Positions 36,771-45,894 of a DNA stretch of 64,000 nucleotides are shown one piece after another; within the stretch, counting starts at the first letter, position 1, and every line of letters begins with the position of its first letter. The stretch comes from Brotaphodocola catenula (lineage in GTDB: Bacteria; Bacillota; Clostridia; Lachnospirales; Lachnospiraceae). The notes under the pieces were generated by a model. That model saw only the letters and a program-made list of their open reading frames with translations, ran no database searches and had not been told where the DNA came from. The DNA lies in assembly GCA_020686985.1 (NCBI GenBank), contig JAJEPU010000009.1:1-64000 (forward strand). Direction: 5' to 3'. A program made the position numbers and the translations under genes.

Positions 36771-37802
36771 TTAAGCCAGCTCTGCGAAGTACTTGATGGT
36801 ACGAACCATCTGGCTGGTGTAAGAGTTCTCGTTATCATACCATGAAACAACCTGAACCTCGTACAGATCGTCTGCAATCTTGGAAACCATGGTCTGAGTT
36901 GCATCGAACAGAGAACCGTACTTCATACCGATAACATCGGAAGAAACGATCGGATCCTCGTTGTAGCCGAAGGACTCGCTAGCTGCTGCCTTCATTGCTG
37001 CATTGATGCCTTCCTTGGTTACGTCTGCACCCTTAACAACAGCGGTCAGGATGGTGGTAGAACCGGTCGGAACCGGAACACGCTGTGCAGAACCGATCAG
37101 CTTGCCGTTCAGCTCCGGGATAACCAGGCCGATTGCCTTAGCTGCGCCGGTGGAGTTCGGAACGATGTTTGCAGCGCCTGCTCTTGCTCTTCTCAGATCA
37201 CCCTTTCTGTGCGGGCCATCCAGAATCATCTGGTCGCCGGTGTAAGCATGAATGGTGCTCATGATACCAGACTGGATCGGAGCGTAGTCATTCAGAGCCT
37301 TTGCCATCGGAGCCAGGCAGTTGGTGGTGCAGGATGCTGCGGAAATGATGGTATCCTCAGCAGTCAGGGTCTTCTCGTTTACGCTGTAAACGATGGTCTT
37401 CAGATCGTTACCAGCCGGAGCAGAGATAACTACCTTCTTAGCGCCAGCGTCGATGTGAGCCTGAGACTTCTCCTTGGAGGTGTAGAAGCCGGTGCACTCC
37501 AGAACTACGTCAACACCGATCTCGCCCCACGGAAGATCCTTTGCATCCTTCTCTTTATAAATTGTAATCTTCTTGCCATCTACGGTAATGGAGTCTTCTC
37601 CCGCCTCAACGGTGTGCTTGCCCTCACCAATGTGACCAGCGTATCCACCCTGAGCGGTATCATACTTCAGCAGGTGTGCCAGCATCTTCGGATCGGTTAA
37701 GTCGTTGATTGCAACAACCTCGTAACCCTCTGCTCCAAACATCTGACGGAATGCCAGACGACCGATACGGCCAAAACCATTGATTGCTACTTTTACTGCC
37801 AT
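36771..37802 (-). CDS. gap: Glyceraldehyde-3-phosphate dehydrogenase, type I
   Basis: NAD-dependent glycolytic dehydrogenase, 343 aa. NAD fold [12 protein letters not shown], catalytic Cys in [12 protein letters not shown], His in [10 protein letters not shown], and a C-terminal [15 protein letters not shown] that carries the usual residues. Asp in AINDL points to NAD rather than NADP. It has a good promoter (37864-37892), GGAGG nine bases before the ATG, tandem Rex-like operators in its leader and its own terminator. This suggests redox-linked control of a major fermentation flux point. Confidence 0.98.
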   Translation of the reverse strand: MAVKVAINGFGRIGRLAFRQMFGAEGYEVVAINDLTDPKMLAHLLKYDTAQGGYAGHIGEGKHTVEAGEDSITVDGKKITIYKEKDAKDLPWGEIGVDVVLECTGFYTSKEKSQAHIDAGAKKVVISAPAGNDLKTIVYSVNEKTLTAEDTIISAASCTTNCLAPMAKALNDYAPIQSGIMSTIHAYTGDQMILDGPHRKGDLRRARAGAANIVPNSTGAAKAIGLVIPELNGKLIGSAQRVPVPTGSTTILTAVVKGADVTKEGINAAMKAAASESFGYNEDPIVSSDVIGMKYGSLFDATQTMVSKIADDLYEVQVVSWYDNENSYTSQMVRTIKYFAELA

Positions 37803-37818
37803 GATGAAATCCTCCTGC

Positions 37819-37854
37819 TTGTTAAAAATTTAATGATTGTTAAATTATAATCAA
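37819..37854. promoter_or_regulatory. Two contiguous Rex-like 18-bp operators at gap
   Basis: On the plus strand TTGTTAAAAATTTAATGA (37819-37836) and TTGTTAAATTATAATCAA (37837-37854) abut exactly. Each has a perfect TTGTTAA half, a four-base spacer and a second half matching TTAACAA at five of seven positions. This fits the Rex consensus TTGTTAA-N4-TTAACAA. Placed just downstream of the start point, binding would block gap transcription until NADH rises. No rex gene is in the window. Confidence 0.5.
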
Positions 37855-37863
37855 CCTGTCTCT

Positions 37864-37892
37864 ATTCTACCCAATTCTCTATAAAATAGCAA
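37864..37892 (-). promoter_or_regulatory. gap promoter
   Basis: Minus strand: TTGCTA (37887-37892), 17-base spacer, TAGAAT (37864-37869). Transcription should start near 37857, immediately in front of the two Rex-like sites. Confidence 0.7.
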
Positions 37893-38100
37893 GTAGTTTT
37901 TTTGCATTTTAAAAACTCTTCTTGATGTTTTTTCTTTTGTCTCACTCTTTTTCACAGGTTTCTTCTTAAATTTTTACATTTTTTTGCTGTTTCCTGAGGT
38001 TTTGTATTTCTTTTCAGAATATTCAAGGCTCAGCTTGACGTTTTTTTAGCATAGTTTTTTCCAAAACTTTACATTCCGATCAAAAAAAAATCTGGTCAAG

Positions 38101-39771
38101 TTACATCTCATCCTTCACATAACCGGCAAGGTTGTAGGCATGATCGGAAATACGCTCCAGATTGCTGATGATATCGAGGAAAACGATACCGGCGGACGGA
38201 TCGCAGTTTCCCTTCGTCAGACGCTCGATGTGCTTCTCGCGCATCTCCTCCTCCTGGCTGTCCACATCGTCCTCATACTGGCTGACCTTTCGCACGGAAT
38301 CCATATCTCCGTTCTGGCGTGCCTCAATCGCATACTGGAACGCCTTGATCGCACTCGTGCTGATCGATTTCAAATCATCAAGACCGGTCTCGGAGAACAT
38401 GAGCTTATGCTCCACCATGTACTCCGCCTGCTCTGCAAGGTTTTCTGCATGGTCTCCGATTCTCTCAATGTCACTCGCACTGTAAAACAGGTTGTTGACG
38501 AGTTTTTTCTGTTTCTCAGTCAGCGACAGATTGTCGACTTTGATCAGATACTCGGTCAGGAATTTTTCCATATTATTCAGAGTTTTTTCCGTCTTATACA
38601 CGTTCTGAATTTCCTCAACATTCTCCGTCAGAATCGCATCGAGAGCTGTCTTGACATTTCCCATCGCAATCTGCGCCATATGGACAATCTCAAGAGCCGC
38701 CGTCTCAACGGCAAATGCCGGGGACTCGAAGATACGCTCGTCAAGGTGCTTGAGAGTCGCAGATGCCTCATCCTCATCCTTCTCCTCGTCCTCATCCTCA
38801 CCCTTGACGATCATGCCGGACAGCTTGACAAGCTGATTTGCAAACGGGAAGAGAATTGTCGTATTCACGAGGTTAAAAACTGTGTGGAATATAGAGATCT
38901 GAACTGCTGTGATATTGGAAAGTCCGATATCCGGTCGCAGGGCAAACCACACAAAACCACCGATACCGAAAATCAATGCTCCGATCGTATTAAAGCTCAG
39001 ATGAATCACTGCCGCACGCTTTGCCGTCCGGCTTCCACCCATACTGGAAAGCATTGCAGTCACACAGGAACCGATATTCTGACCGAGCGTGATGTAGATT
39101 GCCGCACTCGTCGTCACGATGCCGTTAAGCGCAAGTGTCTGAAGAATACCGACTGATGCCGATGAACTCTGAAGAATCGCTGTGACAATCGCACCGACAA
39201 TCATGCCGAGAATCGGATTTTTTCCGAGTACCGCGAAGGCCTGCGCAAAAATCGGCGCATCGGTGTACGGTGAGATTGATCCTGACATCAGGCTCAGACC
39301 CATGAACAGCAATCCCAGACCGATTGCAATCTCTCCTACCATATGTTTCTTCTGGGACTTGGCAAAGACCAGAAGCAGTGCTCCGATTCCGATTATACAT
39401 GGCGCATAAAATCCCGGGTTGAGCACCTTCATCGTGTCCCCGAGCTGGCTCATCGAGACGATCCATGCCGTGATCGTCGTACCGATATTGGCACCCATGA
39501 TGACACCGACTGCCTGCGTCAGGTTCAGCACTCCCGCACTTACGAAACCGACTACCATAACCGTCGTCGCACCACTGCTCTGGATGATCGCCGTGATCAG
39601 GGCGCCGAGCGCAATTGCCATCACACGGTTGTTTGTCAGTTTTCCAAGAAACGTACTCATCTTGCTTCCCGCCGTCTTCTGCATACCATCCGCCATGATG
39701 CTCATGCCGTACAGGAACATGCCGAGTCCGCCCAGAAAACCAAACAGGTTTGAAACATCGTTGATTGACAT
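38101..39771 (-). CDS. Na/Pi cotransporter family protein with PhoU-like C-terminus
   Basis: A 556-aa membrane protein. Residues 1-330 are the NptA/PNaS module: two inverted repeats with the QSSGATTVM and QSSSASVGI motifs and eight or nine membrane helices. An acidic linker (GEDEDEEKDEDEAS) leads to a cytoplasmic PhoU-like helical domain with SASDIERIGDHAENLAE and ISNLERISDHAYNLAGY, the two metal-binding repeats of PhoU. It imports phosphate with sodium, possibly with PhoU-dependent feedback. Start at 39771 (GGGGAAA upstream) is chosen over the long open extension, which lacks protein-like composition. It stands alone between gap and the M14 peptidase. Confidence 0.93.
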   Translation of the reverse strand: MSINDVSNLFGFLGGLGMFLYGMSIMADGMQKTAGSKMSTFLGKLTNNRVMAIALGALITAIIQSSGATTVMVVGFVSAGVLNLTQAVGVIMGANIGTTITAWIVSMSQLGDTMKVLNPGFYAPCIIGIGALLLVFAKSQKKHMVGEIAIGLGLLFMGLSLMSGSISPYTDAPIFAQAFAVLGKNPILGMIVGAIVTAILQSSSASVGILQTLALNGIVTTSAAIYITLGQNIGSCVTAMLSSMGGSRTAKRAAVIHLSFNTIGALIFGIGGFVWFALRPDIGLSNITAVQISIFHTVFNLVNTTILFPFANQLVKLSGMIVKGEDEDEEKDEDEASATLKHLDERIFESPAFAVETAALEIVHMAQIAMGNVKTALDAILTENVEEIQNVYKTEKTLNNMEKFLTEYLIKVDNLSLTEKQKKLVNNLFYSASDIERIGDHAENLAEQAEYMVEHKLMFSETGLDDLKSISTSAIKAFQYAIEARQNGDMDSVRKVSQYEDDVDSQEEEMREKHIERLTKGNCDPSAGIVFLDIISNLERISDHAYNLAGYVKDEM

Positions 39772-39990
39772 AGTTTCCCCTTTCTCCGCGTTTGCGTATA
39801 AGCAAACCGTGACTGTCCGTTTTTCTCTCTTTTCTCTCTTTTTCACAGCCACAACAATTTCACTATACCATAGAAACTTTGCAGTTTTCAACCGGGTATT
39901 GAAAAAAGAGTAGTGTTTCCCTGTAAAATAAACAGTATTTTTACAGGAGAATTTTTCCATTCTGCACAATCCACATTTTTACAGAAAACA

Positions 39991-40047
39991 AAAAGGACAC
40001 TCAAACAAAAAGTGTCTCAAACGTCTACTTTTCATTTGAATGTCCTT
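39991..40047 (-). terminator. Terminator of the M14 peptidase gene
   Basis: On the minus strand AAGGACATTCAAA pairs with the TTTGAGTGTCCTT arm across a large loop that holds a second TTTGAGACACTTTTTG arm. The end is TTTTTGTTTTC. It begins about 17 bases after the stop codon. Confidence 0.65.
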
Positions 40048-40063
40048 ATCCATGAGTCTGTGT

Positions 40064-41485
40064 CTAGTGCTGGATTGCAAATTCCATCGCAGAAACCCAG
40101 ACTTCTTTGTTGTGTTGCCATACTGCCGGGAATTCGGAAACCGGCATCGGGCAGGTGACACTTCCAACCTCAATCGTCACACTCGGAATCGGACTGTCCT
40201 TAATCTGCACCCAATCCTTGAAACCGCCGTGACCACTTGATCCGCCCAGACGATAGCCTGTCTTGGACGCCATGAGGTCTGCCAAAGCCTTGGATGTCTC
40301 TTTGACCTTGTTCCCTGCATAATCCCAGTAAATGAGATTTCCCATGCTGTGATAGCTGATCGTCAACGCCCAGTTTCTTGACAGAGCAAGATTTGCAAGT
40401 GCCTGACTCTCCGGCTCAGACAGAGAACTCGTTCCCTTGTAAGTACCGTAAGACGGTTTCGGAGAACTGCTTACCTGATCCCAGTCAGCCGGGAAGTTCT
40501 GGTTCAAATCCGTTCCTCTCGCATCTGCCTTCCAATAAAGGAGGTAACGCTCATACGTTGAACTCGTTCTTCCGAGTTCCTTGTCATTCTCATAGCACTG
40601 GCGAATCTGCTGACGCAGAGTCTCAGAGCGAATTCCGCTCTCTCCAAACTGGCTGATGGAGATTCCGTCCGGATTGACCATCGGAACATAGTGAATGGCA
40701 ACCTGATTAAAGAGCTGGGAAAGTGGCGTTCCATTGTAGCTTCCGCTATCGTAAAATGCCAGACCGTACTCCAACTGCTTCATCACAAGAAGGGGCGTCA
40801 TATACTCTCTCGCATGGATGCCTGCATGAATCAGGATATGCTTCGGCGCATTCTGATTGCCGACTACAATCTCATAGAGATTTCTGCCGTCCAACGAGGT
40901 GCCGATCACATTCACTTTCATATGGCTTCCATAACGCGCTGATAACTTCTGAATATCCTGACTCATCTGGTCATAGGTATACTTCTCTGCCACCTTGACA
41001 ATCGGGGCGGTCACGGTTCCCGCAAACGCACTCGTTCCGTCTGTCGTGTTCGTCGACTCTGTAACCTGGGGAATCATCCCCCCGATTCCAGACACGCCCG
41101 GTCCCACAGAGTTGGAAGTGCTCATTCCCGGTCCGATGACCGGTGAACCCGTTCCGGTGGAAAAACCGGAGGTTGTTGTTGAGCCGGACGTAACCGTTCC
41201 AGACGTGACGGTTCCGGAAGACGGAGTCGGAGTGGAGGAGGCAGTCGGAGCTGTCGGAGTCGCCTGCGTCTCAGATGTCACCGGTGCCGGTGAAGTCTGG
41301 ACAGCCGCCTGCGTCGTCTCTGTGGTTGTCTCTGTGGTCGCAGTTGTCGGGGACTCCTGCTTTACTTCTGTCGTCAATTCGTTTGCCGGCACAATCACTT
41401 CTGCCTGTGCCGAAAAGGAAGTGCCGGCTACCATAACGGTAGCCAGCATTCCGGTAAGAAAGCCATTTATATTTTTTGTTCTCAT
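40064..41485 (-). CDS. Secreted M14 zinc carboxypeptidase
   Basis: A 473-aa exported peptidase. The signal peptide ends near AQA (MLATVMVAGTSFSAQA). A Thr/Ser/Gly-rich low-complexity linker of about 130 residues follows, then an M14 domain. Zinc ligands are His and Glu of HAGIHAREYM and the later His in SYHSMG; the catalytic Glu is in SVTIEVGS. Peptide-binding NPDG and Arg/Asn-containing TDLNQNFP are present. The family includes gamma-D-glutamyl-diaminopimelate peptidases acting on cell-wall peptides, a plausible role here; no cell-wall binding domain is seen. The start is four bases after the pnp stop with no clear ribosome site, so translation may rely on coupling to pnp. Confidence 0.9.
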   Translation of the reverse strand: MRTKNINGFLTGMLATVMVAGTSFSAQAEVIVPANELTTEVKQESPTTATTETTTETTQAAVQTSPAPVTSETQATPTAPTASSTPTPSSGTVTSGTVTSGSTTTSGFSTGTGSPVIGPGMSTSNSVGPGVSGIGGMIPQVTESTNTTDGTSAFAGTVTAPIVKVAEKYTYDQMSQDIQKLSARYGSHMKVNVIGTSLDGRNLYEIVVGNQNAPKHILIHAGIHAREYMTPLLVMKQLEYGLAFYDSGSYNGTPLSQLFNQVAIHYVPMVNPDGISISQFGESGIRSETLRQQIRQCYENDKELGRTSSTYERYLLYWKADARGTDLNQNFPADWDQVSSSPKPSYGTYKGTSSLSEPESQALANLALSRNWALTISYHSMGNLIYWDYAGNKVKETSKALADLMASKTGYRLGGSSGHGGFKDWVQIKDSPIPSVTIEVGSVTCPMPVSEFPAVWQHNKEVWVSAMEFAIQH

Positions 41486-41489
41486 AAAA

Positions 41490-43598
41490 CTAGTTTTCAC
41501 TGTCCTTCTTTGCAAGGTCACCCGGCTTCATGCTCAGGCTGATCTTGCCAGCTTTGTCTACATCAAGTACCTTAACGGTTACGGTATCGCCGATATTTAC
41601 CACATCCTCAACCTTCTCAACACGGCGGTCAGACAGGCGGGAAATGTGAATCATTCCATCCTTCTTCGGCTTCAGCTCAACAAATGCGCCGAACGGCATG
41701 ATGCGAACAACCTTACCCGTAATCACCTGACCCGGCTCAATATCGGTAACGATGTTGTGGATGATCTCTTTTGCACGATCAATCATTTCCTGATCGGTTC
41801 CGCAAACTGCAACGTTTCCGTCCTCAGAGATGTCGATCTTCACGCCGGTCTCCTCGATGATCTTATTGATCACGCAACCCTGCTTTCCGACAACATCACC
41901 GATCTTCTGCGGATCAATGCTGATCTGGTCGATCTTCGGAGCATACTTGCCAACTGTCTTTCTCGGCTCGGAGATTGCCTTTGCCATAACCTCATCGAGA
42001 ATGTAAAGTCTTGCCTCACGGGTTCTGCGGATTGCCTCCTCGATGATCGGGCGGGTCAGACCGTGAATCTTGATATCCATCTGGATTGCGGTGATACCCT
42101 TGTGAGTTCCGCCTACCTTGAAGTCCATATCGCCAAAGAAATCCTCAAGACCCTGGATATCGGTCAGAACGATGTAATCGTCATCGGTCTCGCCGGTTAC
42201 CAGACCACAGGAGATACCTGCTACCATCGTCTTGATCGGAACACCGGCTGCCATCAGAGACATCGTGGATGCACAGATACTTGCCTGAGAGGTGGAACCG
42301 TTGGACTCCATCGTCTCAGATACGGTACGGATTGCATACGGGAACTCAGCCTCGGACGGAAGTACCGGAACAAGCGCACGCTCTGCAAGAGCACCATGAC
42401 CGATCTCACGACGTCCCGGTCCTCTTGACGGCTTCGTCTCGCCTACGGAGAAGGACGGGAAGTTGTAGTGGTGCATGTAACGCTTCGTGGTCTCAAGCTC
42501 ATCAAGACCATCTAACTTCTGTGCCTCGGACAGCGGAGCCAGAGTACAGATATTGAGGATCTGGGTCTGTCCACGGGTGAACATTGCGGAACCGTGTACG
42601 CGCGGAAGCAGGTCAACCTCTGCTGCTAACGGACGGATCTCAGTGATTGCACGGCCATCCGGACGCTTGTGATCCTTCAGAATCATCTTGCGGACGGTCT
42701 TCTTCTGGTACTGGTAAACAGCATCTCCAAGAAGTGCAAGCCACTCCTCGTTGTCTGCAAATGCCTCCTCGAGCTTCTCGGTGATCGCACGGATATTTGC
42801 CTCACGGGTCTGCTTGTCATCGGTGAAGACAGCAACTTCCATCTCTGCCGGCGGAACGATCTCCTTGATTGCCTCAAACAGCTCCTCCGGAACAGCACAG
42901 CTCTCGTAGCTGTGCTTCGGCTTTCCGCACTCTGCAACGATCTTGTCTACGAAAGCGATGATCTCCTTATTCACGGAATCTGCCTTGTAGATTGCCTCGA
43001 TCATCACGTCCTCCGGCACTTCCTTTGCGCCAGCCTCGATCATGATGACTTTCTCTCTCGTGGACGCAACGGTCAGCGCCAGATCAGAAGCAATCTTCTG
43101 TGCCTGAGTCGGGTTTACCACGAACTCGCCGTTTACGAGACCGATCTGGGTCGTTGCACACGGGCCGTCAAACGGGATATCAGAGATTGCGGTTGCGATT
43201 GCGGAACCGAGCATAGCGGTCAATTCTGGACTGCAATCCTGATCTACGGACATCACGATGTTGTCAAGGGTAACATCGTTGCGGTAGTCCTTCGGGAACA
43301 GCGGACGCATCGGACGGTCGATAACGCGGGAGGTCAGGATTGCATTCTCAGATGCCTTTCCCTCTCTCTTGTTGAATCCACCCGGGATCTTTCCAACTGC
43401 ATACATCTTCTCCTCGTACTCTACGCTCAGCGGGAAGAAGTCAACGCCCTCACGCGGTTTGTCAGATGCGGTTGCGGTGGAAAGTACAACAGTATCTCCG
43501 TAATGCATCAGTACTGCACCGTTTGCCTGCTTAGCAACTCTGTCCACATCTACGGTCAGCGTTCTGCCAGCAAGTTCCATACTATAACTTTTGTACAT
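41490..43598 (-). CDS. pnp: Polyribonucleotide nucleotidyltransferase (PNPase)
   Basis: 3'-5' phosphorolytic exoribonuclease of the RNA degradosome, 702 aa. Two RNase PH domains (FFPLSVEYEEKMYAVGKIPG in the first, GSAMFTRGQTQ and FSVGETKPSRGPGRREIGHG in the second). A KH domain follows (IGDVVGKQGCVINKIIEETG), and a C-terminal S1 domain ends in DKAGKISLSMKPGD. Start at 43598 has AAAGGAAAA upstream. It follows rpsO, the conserved rpsO-pnp order. The M14 peptidase gene is almost contiguous downstream, which is unusual for pnp. Confidence 0.97.
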   Translation of the reverse strand: MYKSYSMELAGRTLTVDVDRVAKQANGAVLMHYGDTVVLSTATASDKPREGVDFFPLSVEYEEKMYAVGKIPGGFNKREGKASENAILTSRVIDRPMRPLFPKDYRNDVTLDNIVMSVDQDCSPELTAMLGSAIATAISDIPFDGPCATTQIGLVNGEFVVNPTQAQKIASDLALTVASTREKVIMIEAGAKEVPEDVMIEAIYKADSVNKEIIAFVDKIVAECGKPKHSYESCAVPEELFEAIKEIVPPAEMEVAVFTDDKQTREANIRAITEKLEEAFADNEEWLALLGDAVYQYQKKTVRKMILKDHKRPDGRAITEIRPLAAEVDLLPRVHGSAMFTRGQTQILNICTLAPLSEAQKLDGLDELETTKRYMHHYNFPSFSVGETKPSRGPGRREIGHGALAERALVPVLPSEAEFPYAIRTVSETMESNGSTSQASICASTMSLMAAGVPIKTMVAGISCGLVTGETDDDYIVLTDIQGLEDFFGDMDFKVGGTHKGITAIQMDIKIHGLTRPIIEEAIRRTREARLYILDEVMAKAISEPRKTVGKYAPKIDQISIDPQKIGDVVGKQGCVINKIIEETGVKIDISEDGNVAVCGTDQEMIDRAKEIIHNIVTDIEPGQVITGKVVRIMPFGAFVELKPKKDGMIHISRLSDRRVEKVEDVVNIGDTVTVKVLDVDKAGKISLSMKPGDLAKKDSEN

Positions 43599-43826
43599 GT
43601 CTTGTTTTCCTTTCATCAAAATATAATTAAAACTTTCTTTATCAAAACTCTCTTTCTTGAAACTTTTTGGTTCAGAAAAATCCCGAAAAACAGAAAGATC
43701 TCTCCTCGAAACTACTGCTCTGCCCGCAGAATGGATATTTCTGTGGGTACAGCAGCGGCTTCGGGGTCCTGCTCCTGTTCTTCTGTATTTTCTGTATTTT
43801 CTGTTTTTTGCTCAGATACAAATCAA

Positions 43827-43855
43827 GGCGGAGAAGAAACCCTCTCCGCCCCCTT
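43827..43855 (-). terminator. Hairpin between rpsO and pnp
   Basis: GGCGGAGA/TCTCCGCC stem directly beyond the rpsO stop on the minus strand, followed by TTGATTTGT. The T-run is weak, so it may be a partial terminator or RNA-processing site between rpsO and pnp, as found in other bacteria. Confidence 0.55.
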
Positions 43856-43867
43856 TTATATCTAAAA

Positions 43868-44134
43868 TTACTTTCTGATACCCAGCTTCTCGATCAGTGC
43901 ACGATAACCCTCGAGGTCGGTCTTCTTCAGGTAGTTCAGTAAACCACGTCTCTGACCAACCATCTTCAGCAGACCACGTCTGGAATGATGATCCTTCATG
44001 TTGCTCTTTAAGTGCTCGGTCAGCTCAGCGATACGAGCAGTCAGGATTGCGATCTGAACCTCCGGTGAACCGGTATCTCCCGGCTTTCTGCCGTACTCTG
44101 CGATGATAGCTGCTTTCTTTTCCTTAGAAATCAT
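43868..44134 (-). CDS. rpsO: 30S ribosomal protein S15
   Basis: Primary 16S rRNA-binding protein of the small subunit platform, 88 aa. Family pattern complete: [20 protein letters not shown], then [37 protein letters not shown] and LLNYLKK. AAGGAGG stands eight to nine bases before the ATG at 44134; the open frame upstream is not part of the protein. It is followed by pnp. Confidence 0.98.
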   Translation of the reverse strand: MISKEKKAAIIAEYGRKPGDTGSPEVQIAILTARIAELTEHLKSNMKDHHSRRGLLKMVGQRRGLLNYLKKTDLEGYRALIEKLGIRK

Positions 44135-44154
44135 TGTGAAATCCTCCTTAAAAA

Positions 44155-44230
44155 TATTAAATAATCTTACCGGAAACCAGGATGTGGCTGGAGTGGCCAT
44201 ACAACCGGGCCTCGGCGTTTTCATACCGGA
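44155..44230 (-). promoter_or_regulatory. Possible structured rpsO leader
   Basis: The GC-rich stretch upstream of rpsO contrasts with its A/T-rich flanks and contains several complementary words (CCGG at both ends, GGCC with GGCC, CCAG with CTGG). S15 represses its own mRNA through leader structures in many bacteria, which makes this a reasonable place for one. I could not derive a single convincing fold by eye. Confidence 0.3.
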
Positions 44231-44551
44231 ACATCATAACATATTCCTTTTTTGCTGTCAATCGCTTCTTCCATATTTCTTCCTTGCCTGTTTTTTCTTT
44301 TATATCAATCACAAGATATGCATCCCAACTTTTTTCTTTTCGTTTTTCCATGAATTCCTCTATGCAGCCCATGTTCTTCAGACCCATCCCGTATCTGCAA
44401 CGATGACTCGCAGCTCTTCCCCTCTGTCCATCAATTTTCGTTGATACTTTTTTGTCATTATACTTTATACTCCTCAGAGGAAACCCAAATCAACCAAAAT
44501 AACGCATATCAAAATAAATACGAAAAACAAAAAGGAATCCCGGAAAAACTA

Positions 44552-44626
44552 TTGACAGCAGTTCCTTTTCTTTCGTATCTTATAATTAACACAATTAACA
44601 TGAGCATTTTATTAACATCATTAACA
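44552..44626 (+). promoter_or_regulatory. Promoter with four ATTAACA direct repeats
   Basis: TTGACA (44552-44557) is followed by TATCTT (18-base spacing) or TATAAT at 44581 (23-base spacing). Overlapping and following the start region are four identical heptamers ATTAACA at 44585, 44594, 44611 and 44620, arranged as two pairs with 9-base period. This is the geometry of a tandem-bound regulator site upstream of the acyltransferase gene. Confidence 0.5.
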
Positions 44627-44721
44627 AAAGCATCGTGAAAATAAAAGGCAGGAAGGAGACCGTAGAAAACGATAAAACTTATAAGATAAAAAGAAAATTT
44701 TTATACAAAGGAGACTCCCTG

Positions 44722-45750
44722 ATGGTGTATATTATTTTGTATATCCTCTTAGCCGTGTTATGTGCCTGGAATATTCATTTTGTGGCCGCTGACATGGATG
44801 TAAAAATTGTCATGAATCGAATCAACAAGTTAAGATTTATTTTTGCCATCCTGATTATATTTACTCACTGCACCCTTCCCTACAAATATTTGCCACATAT
44901 TCTCTTTCCGCTAAGAAAAATATCTACTTTTGGCGTCGGATACTTTTTTATTTTATCTGGTTATGGATTGGCTTATTCTGTCGCGAACAAGCCAAATTAT
45001 CTGGATCATTTCGGGAAGAAAATCGGGAACCTGCTGTGGATCACCATATTTTCAAGTGTGGCAAGTACCCTCATTAAAAATCTTGTGCTTGGATGGAATG
45101 AGCCACTCACTCTGATCAACTGGTACATGCCCGCAATCATCGCACTGTATCTCATTTTTTATGTGGTATTTCGCGTATTCTCCCAGTCAAAAAATTTGCG
45201 AAACCTCTGTCTCACCTGCGCTGTGTTTGCCGGCATTTTGATTGTGCTCTACTTCGATAATTTTACCGGGAACAATTACAGAAACTATTACATCAGTGAA
45301 TTGGCATTTCCATTTGGAGTATTGATTTATGAATACGCAGATTTGATTTCCAGATTTTTAAAAAAGAAATATGCCATTTTCCTTGTCATCATGGCAGAAA
45401 TTATTTTCGGAGGAATTGCATTCAGTGTTCCGGAACGAGGATTGCTTGATTTGATTTTTCATAATCTCATGCTTGTTCCAGTTGGATTTGTGCTGATTTT
45501 GTTGATGAATAAAATAGAGATAAACAATCTCATTTTAAAAACTATGAATCGATATACGATGTTTATCTACTTATTCCAGTTCCCAGTGCTCATGATTTTG
45601 AAAAATTATTATCAGACAAAGGAACGACCTTTTGATGTATTTTTCTTTTTGGCATGCTTAGGTTTCACCTGCATTCTTGCTGTTATCATTCAAATTATCT
45701 ATGATCGCGTCGGAATGATGGTAAATACGTGTTTTCACTCTAACGATTGA
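44722..45750 (+). CDS. Acyltransferase-3 family membrane protein
   Basis: A 342-aa integral membrane protein with about ten hydrophobic helices. The N-terminal helix is followed by NRINKLRFIFAILIIFTHCT, where the His is the catalytic-type residue of the acyltransferase-3/OafA fold. Other features are FFILSGYGLAYS and a long run of helices with WYMPAIIALYLIFYVVFR. Members O-acetylate surface polysaccharides or peptidoglycan. Start at 44722 has AAAGGAG eight bases upstream. The gene is A+T-rich compared with lysS and rpsO and converges on a broken polysaccharide polymerase gene; the two look like a small acquired surface-glycan patch. Confidence 0.85.
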   Translation: MVYIILYILLAVLCAWNIHFVAADMDVKIVMNRINKLRFIFAILIIFTHCTLPYKYLPHILFPLRKISTFGVGYFFILSGYGLAYSVANKPNYLDHFGKKIGNLLWITIFSSVASTLIKNLVLGWNEPLTLINWYMPAIIALYLIFYVVFRVFSQSKNLRNLCLTCAVFAGILIVLYFDNFTGNNYRNYYISELAFPFGVLIYEYADLISRFLKKKYAIFLVIMAEIIFGGIAFSVPERGLLDLIFHNLMLVPVGFVLILLMNKIEINNLILKTMNRYTMFIYLFQFPVLMILKNYYQTKERPFDVFFFLACLGFTCILAVIIQIIYDRVGMMVNTCFHSND

Positions 45751-45782
45751 CATCGTGCCCAATTAATATGAAACCAAAATTC

Positions 45783-45830
45783 AAGCGTCAGCGATGAAAA
45801 CCAACTCAAGTTTTTTCTTCGCTGACGCTT
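45783..45830. terminator. Bidirectional terminator between acyltransferase and polymerase genes
   Basis: Perfect 12-bp arms AAGCGTCAGCGA (45783-45794) and TCGCTGACGCTT (45819-45830), with additional pairing GAAAAC/GTTTTTTC inside. It lies between convergent genes. No T-run directly follows on either side beyond CTTTGCC. Confidence 0.7.
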
Positions 45831-45894
45831 CTTTGCCTAATCCACTAACTCCATCTATCTATTTCATTTACTCACTTTATCTCACTTTACCTGC

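Noticed and set aside
40995-43865. Long plus-strand open frames (477 and 398 codons) opposite the M14 peptidase and pnp
   Set aside because: Antisense shadows of two clear genes; composition is not protein-like and there are no ribosome sites.
44157-44387. 76-codon minus-strand frame upstream of rpsO
   Set aside because: No ribosome site; overlaps the rpsO leader and has no similarity I recognise; better explained as leader sequence.
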